Shown here: positions 46,764 through 48,872 of the stretch, piece by piece | How positions within the stretch are numbered: position 1 is the stretch's first letter | Layout: each line of letters starts with the position of its first letter | Assembly (NCBI GenBank): GCA_001275005.1 | Contig: JWZX01003070.1 | Coordinates: 1-48,872, forward strand | Source: Chrysochromulina tobinii | Taxonomy: Eukaryota > Haptophyta > Prymnesiales > Chrysochromulinaceae | Direction: 5' to 3' | Length of the DNA: 48,872 bases | Position numbers and translations under genes: made by a program | Notes under the pieces: generated by a model | The model's database searches: none | Seen by the model: only the letters and a program-made list of their open reading frames with translations | What the model was told of the DNA's origin: nothing

Positions 46764-48872
46764 TCAAAACAGCCCCCCCACCACCCACGTGGCCAGGTCG
46801 CGGTACGCCCGCACGGGAGCTGGCTGGTTGAGGCTGTCGCCCATCATGGCGCCGGTCAAGCTGGGTGTGGGCGGTGGCAGAGCGGCGGCGCGGCCTGCGG
46901 GTTGCAGCCCGTATTGCAGCCGTATCGCCGCCAGGTGCCACGCCAGCTGCGGCGAGAGGTCGGCCATCTTGCCACCGCTCGCCTTGCTGCCGTCGAGGGT
47001 CTGAGAAGCGGCGCGCACTCGACGCTCCATCTCCTGAAAGACGCGCTGAAGCTGATGAGGAGTCCAATCGGCGGCAATGCCGCCACTCGCACTCGCTCCG
47101 TCGCAACCGCCGCCGCTGCCGCCCCCAGCGCCCATCACGGCGCCCCCTTGGGATCGCGCGCCCGAGGCGCCCACGACGGCGCCCTCCTTGTCCTTCTTGC
47201 CGACGACGGAGCCCAGGACGGCGCTCGGTCCGAGGCGCACGTTGGCGGCCAGCGTAACGGCCGCGGCACGAGGGAGGAGCGCGCACACGGGCGGCGGAGG
47301 GGCCGTGAGCGTCGTCGTGAGCGTCGCAAGCCCCGGGAGCGTCGTCGTGAGCGACGGGCACAGTTCTCTGCCCTTGTCGTGCACGCCCTCGTCGTTCTCG
47401 TCCGTAACGTCCGGCGGCGCCGTGGTGAGCGCTTGCATGCCCGGAAGCAGCGGGCGCGTCGCGTCGAGCCACGCGCAGAGGACGAGCAAAAAGTGGTGAC
47501 ACGGCTCGAAGAGGTCGGCCAGCCGGCGCTCACTCATCGTCGAGAGGCGCGCCTGACCCCCCAGGAACGGCTGTACGTCATCCCAGCGAGGGGGAGGGGG
47601 AGGGGGAGGGGGAAGGCGACTCGGCGGAGGCGCGGGCGCCGAGCCGGCGTGATTGGAGCTCGCGATCTCGGCCGCGGAGCTCGCGATCTCGACCGGGGAG
47701 CTCGCGATCTCGGCCGCGCCCCAACGGTCGAGCTCCTCGGTCGCGAGCTCGGCCGCCAGCCAGAGGGCGGCTGTGAGGCGGCCGGCATCCGCGCCCTCCC
47801 GTTCCCCAAGCACGTCGCTGAGCGCGCCGAGGGCAAGCGCATGTCGCGGCGCCTCCAAAGCGTATTGAGCCTCGAGCCTCGCCCGCGACGGCGCCTCGAC
47901 CGCCGTGCCGGGCTTGTCCGCGTGGAGACCGCCCGGTACGGCGCGGAGCGTGCCCGGTACGGCGCCCGCCCCGCCCGTCACGGCGCCGACGGCGATGGCC
48001 AACGGCAGGAGCCGCGCCTCGAGCGCACGCGCCACCTGAACAGGAGGCGCTGGGCGCATGCAATTAAGGAGGCAAGCAGTGGCACTCAGTGGCACTCAGT
48101 GGCACTCACCTGAACAGACGCCGCTCGCCTCGCGCCCCCCTGCGGCAGCGCAGCCAGCGCCGCGAAGACGTCCCACGCGTGCGGGGGCGCTGTCGCGGGC
48201 GGCTGGGGCGCCGTCGCGGGCGAGTCGTGCGCCCGTGGCTCGGCATACTCGGGGATGGCGCCCGGTACGGCGCTGAGCCGTCCGAGGAGCGCACGCGCCG
48301 CGAGGGGGCTCAGATCCCAGGATGGCTCCGTGGACGAAACCGCGCCCGTGGACGAAACCGCGCCCGATGACGAAACCGCGCCCGTGGACGAAACCGCGCC
48401 GGATGACGAAACCGCGCCCGATGACGAAACCGCGCCCGATGACGAAACCGCGCCCGATGACGAAACCTCGACGGCGGACGAAACCCCGGGCGACGACGAG
48501 GCGAGTGGCGCGGAGAGGGTGCCCGCGACGACGCGTCGCAGCGGCTGGCCGGCCTGGGCATGGGCGACCAGGATCAAGGTGCCGTTGGCCGAAAAGCACG
48601 CGAGCCCGCTCGCCGCGACGCCCGACACGGCGCTCGCCGCGACGCCCGACATGGCGCTCGCCGCGGCGCCCGAGGCGCCGTTGACCGAGGGTGCGCGCGC
48701 CGTCGTGGGCGTCCCGTCGCTGAGCCTACGGCGCTTGCCGTCGGGCGCCGCGTCGGGCGCCGCGTCGGGCGCCACGACGGGCGCCGCGTCGGGCGCCGCG
48801 TCGGGCGGTGAGGGCATGCGAGGCCCCAGCCCGCACACCTCGATGGCCAGCGAGGCAGCGCCGGGCGCCGAG
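46764..48872 (-). CDS. Uncharacterised Ala/Pro/Ser-rich protein (partial, runs off right edge)
   Basis: Join of 48872-48110 and 48035-46764 on the minus strand; the start lies beyond the window, since the frame is open to the edge and the first residues (AASLAIEVCGLGPRM) look coding. No domain is recognised. The visible order is: PDAAP repeats and a basic KRRRLS nuclear-localisation-like patch; a segment FSANGTLILVAHAQAGQPLR; SSSGAV repeats; helical WDLSPLAARALLGRL and HAWDVFAALAALPQ; after the intron LTAALWLAAELATEELD; a Pro run; FLGGQARLSTMSERRL and LFEPCHHFLLVLCAWLDATR; and finally QRVFQEMERRVRAAS and WHLAAIRLQYGLQ. The alternating helical blocks and linkers suggest a large nuclear scaffold. 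The 3' end may have another intron, because EEAIVWRECLWLRG in the next frame also looks coding. Confidence 0.6.
48036..48109 (-). other. Intron of the right-edge gene with duplicated boundary
   Basis: 74 bp on the minus strand, GTGAGT at 48109 and AG at 48037-48036, phase 0. Both exon junctions read CTGTTCAG|GTG: an 11-bp direct repeat at 48107-48117 and 48033-48043 (offset 74). The 5' part of the intron is three 10-bp tandem units of GTGCCACTGA type, and TTAAT near the 3' end is a branch-point candidate. Confidence 0.85.
48330..48485. repeat. 18-bp repeat coding for SSSGAV units
   Basis: About eight units of GACGAAACCGCGCCCGTG type on the plus strand, encoding SSSGAV/SSTGAV on the minus strand. 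Together with the PDAAP-coding 12-bp repeats at about 48746-48800 they make the 5' part of this gene highly repetitive. Confidence 0.93.

Overview
The window is nuclear DNA from a GC-rich, gene-dense eukaryote. Most genes are single long exons, interrupted at most by one short GT-AG intron of 74-97 bp. The gene content includes an AZUL-HECT ubiquitin ligase, a cytosolic carboxypeptidase that acts on tubulin, a glucocerebrosidase, golgi-type glycosyltransferases, START and PH proteins, an F-box protein with 46-residue repeats and a Copia-type polymerase remnant. One DUF3110 protein carries what looks like a two-part presequence for a complex plastid. Together these point to a flagellated alga with a secondary plastid, most likely a haptophyte or a relative. 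That assignment is inference, because no rRNA or organelle marker lies in the window.

Layout: 0-6.4 kb holds the end of a PHD-finger gene (+), a JmjC/cupin oxygenase (-), quinolinate phosphoribosyltransferase (+, one intron) and an F-box/repeat protein (+). 6.4-15 kb holds a UBE3A-like ligase (-), a plastid DUF3110 protein (-, one intron), a metallophosphoesterase (-), a stretch that cannot be resolved, and a START protein (-). 15-25.8 kb holds a CCP5-like deglutamylase (+), a GT32-type glycosyltransferase (-), an ASH-domain protein (-), an unknown protein (+), a METTL21-like methyltransferase (-) and a 2H phosphoesterase (-). 26-38 kb holds a 2H/polynucleotide-kinase fusion (+, one intron), an unknown protein (+), a membrane-anchored lectin-containing glucocerebrosidase (-, one intron), a GT31 galactosyltransferase (-), a drug/metabolite transporter (-) and a repeat-family fragment (+). 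38-48.9 kb holds a seven-repeat propeller-like membrane protein (+, one intron), a 5'-truncated Copia pol (+), a PH-domain protein (-) and an unknown protein that runs off the right edge (-, at least one intron).

Several genes are arranged head to head with short shared upstream regions: START/CCP5 (161 bp), 2H/kinase (191 bp) and ASH/unknown (265 bp). There are no operons. Functional links are limited to RNA-end chemistry in the divergent 2H and 2H-kinase pair, and microtubule or flagellar themes in CCP5 and the ASH protein.

The most unusual signal is in the introns. Three of the six introns that can be placed from reading frame are bounded by direct repeats that overlap both splice junctions (37, 16 and 11 bp). 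This is the footprint expected of introns born recently by tandem duplication or by insertion with target-site duplication.
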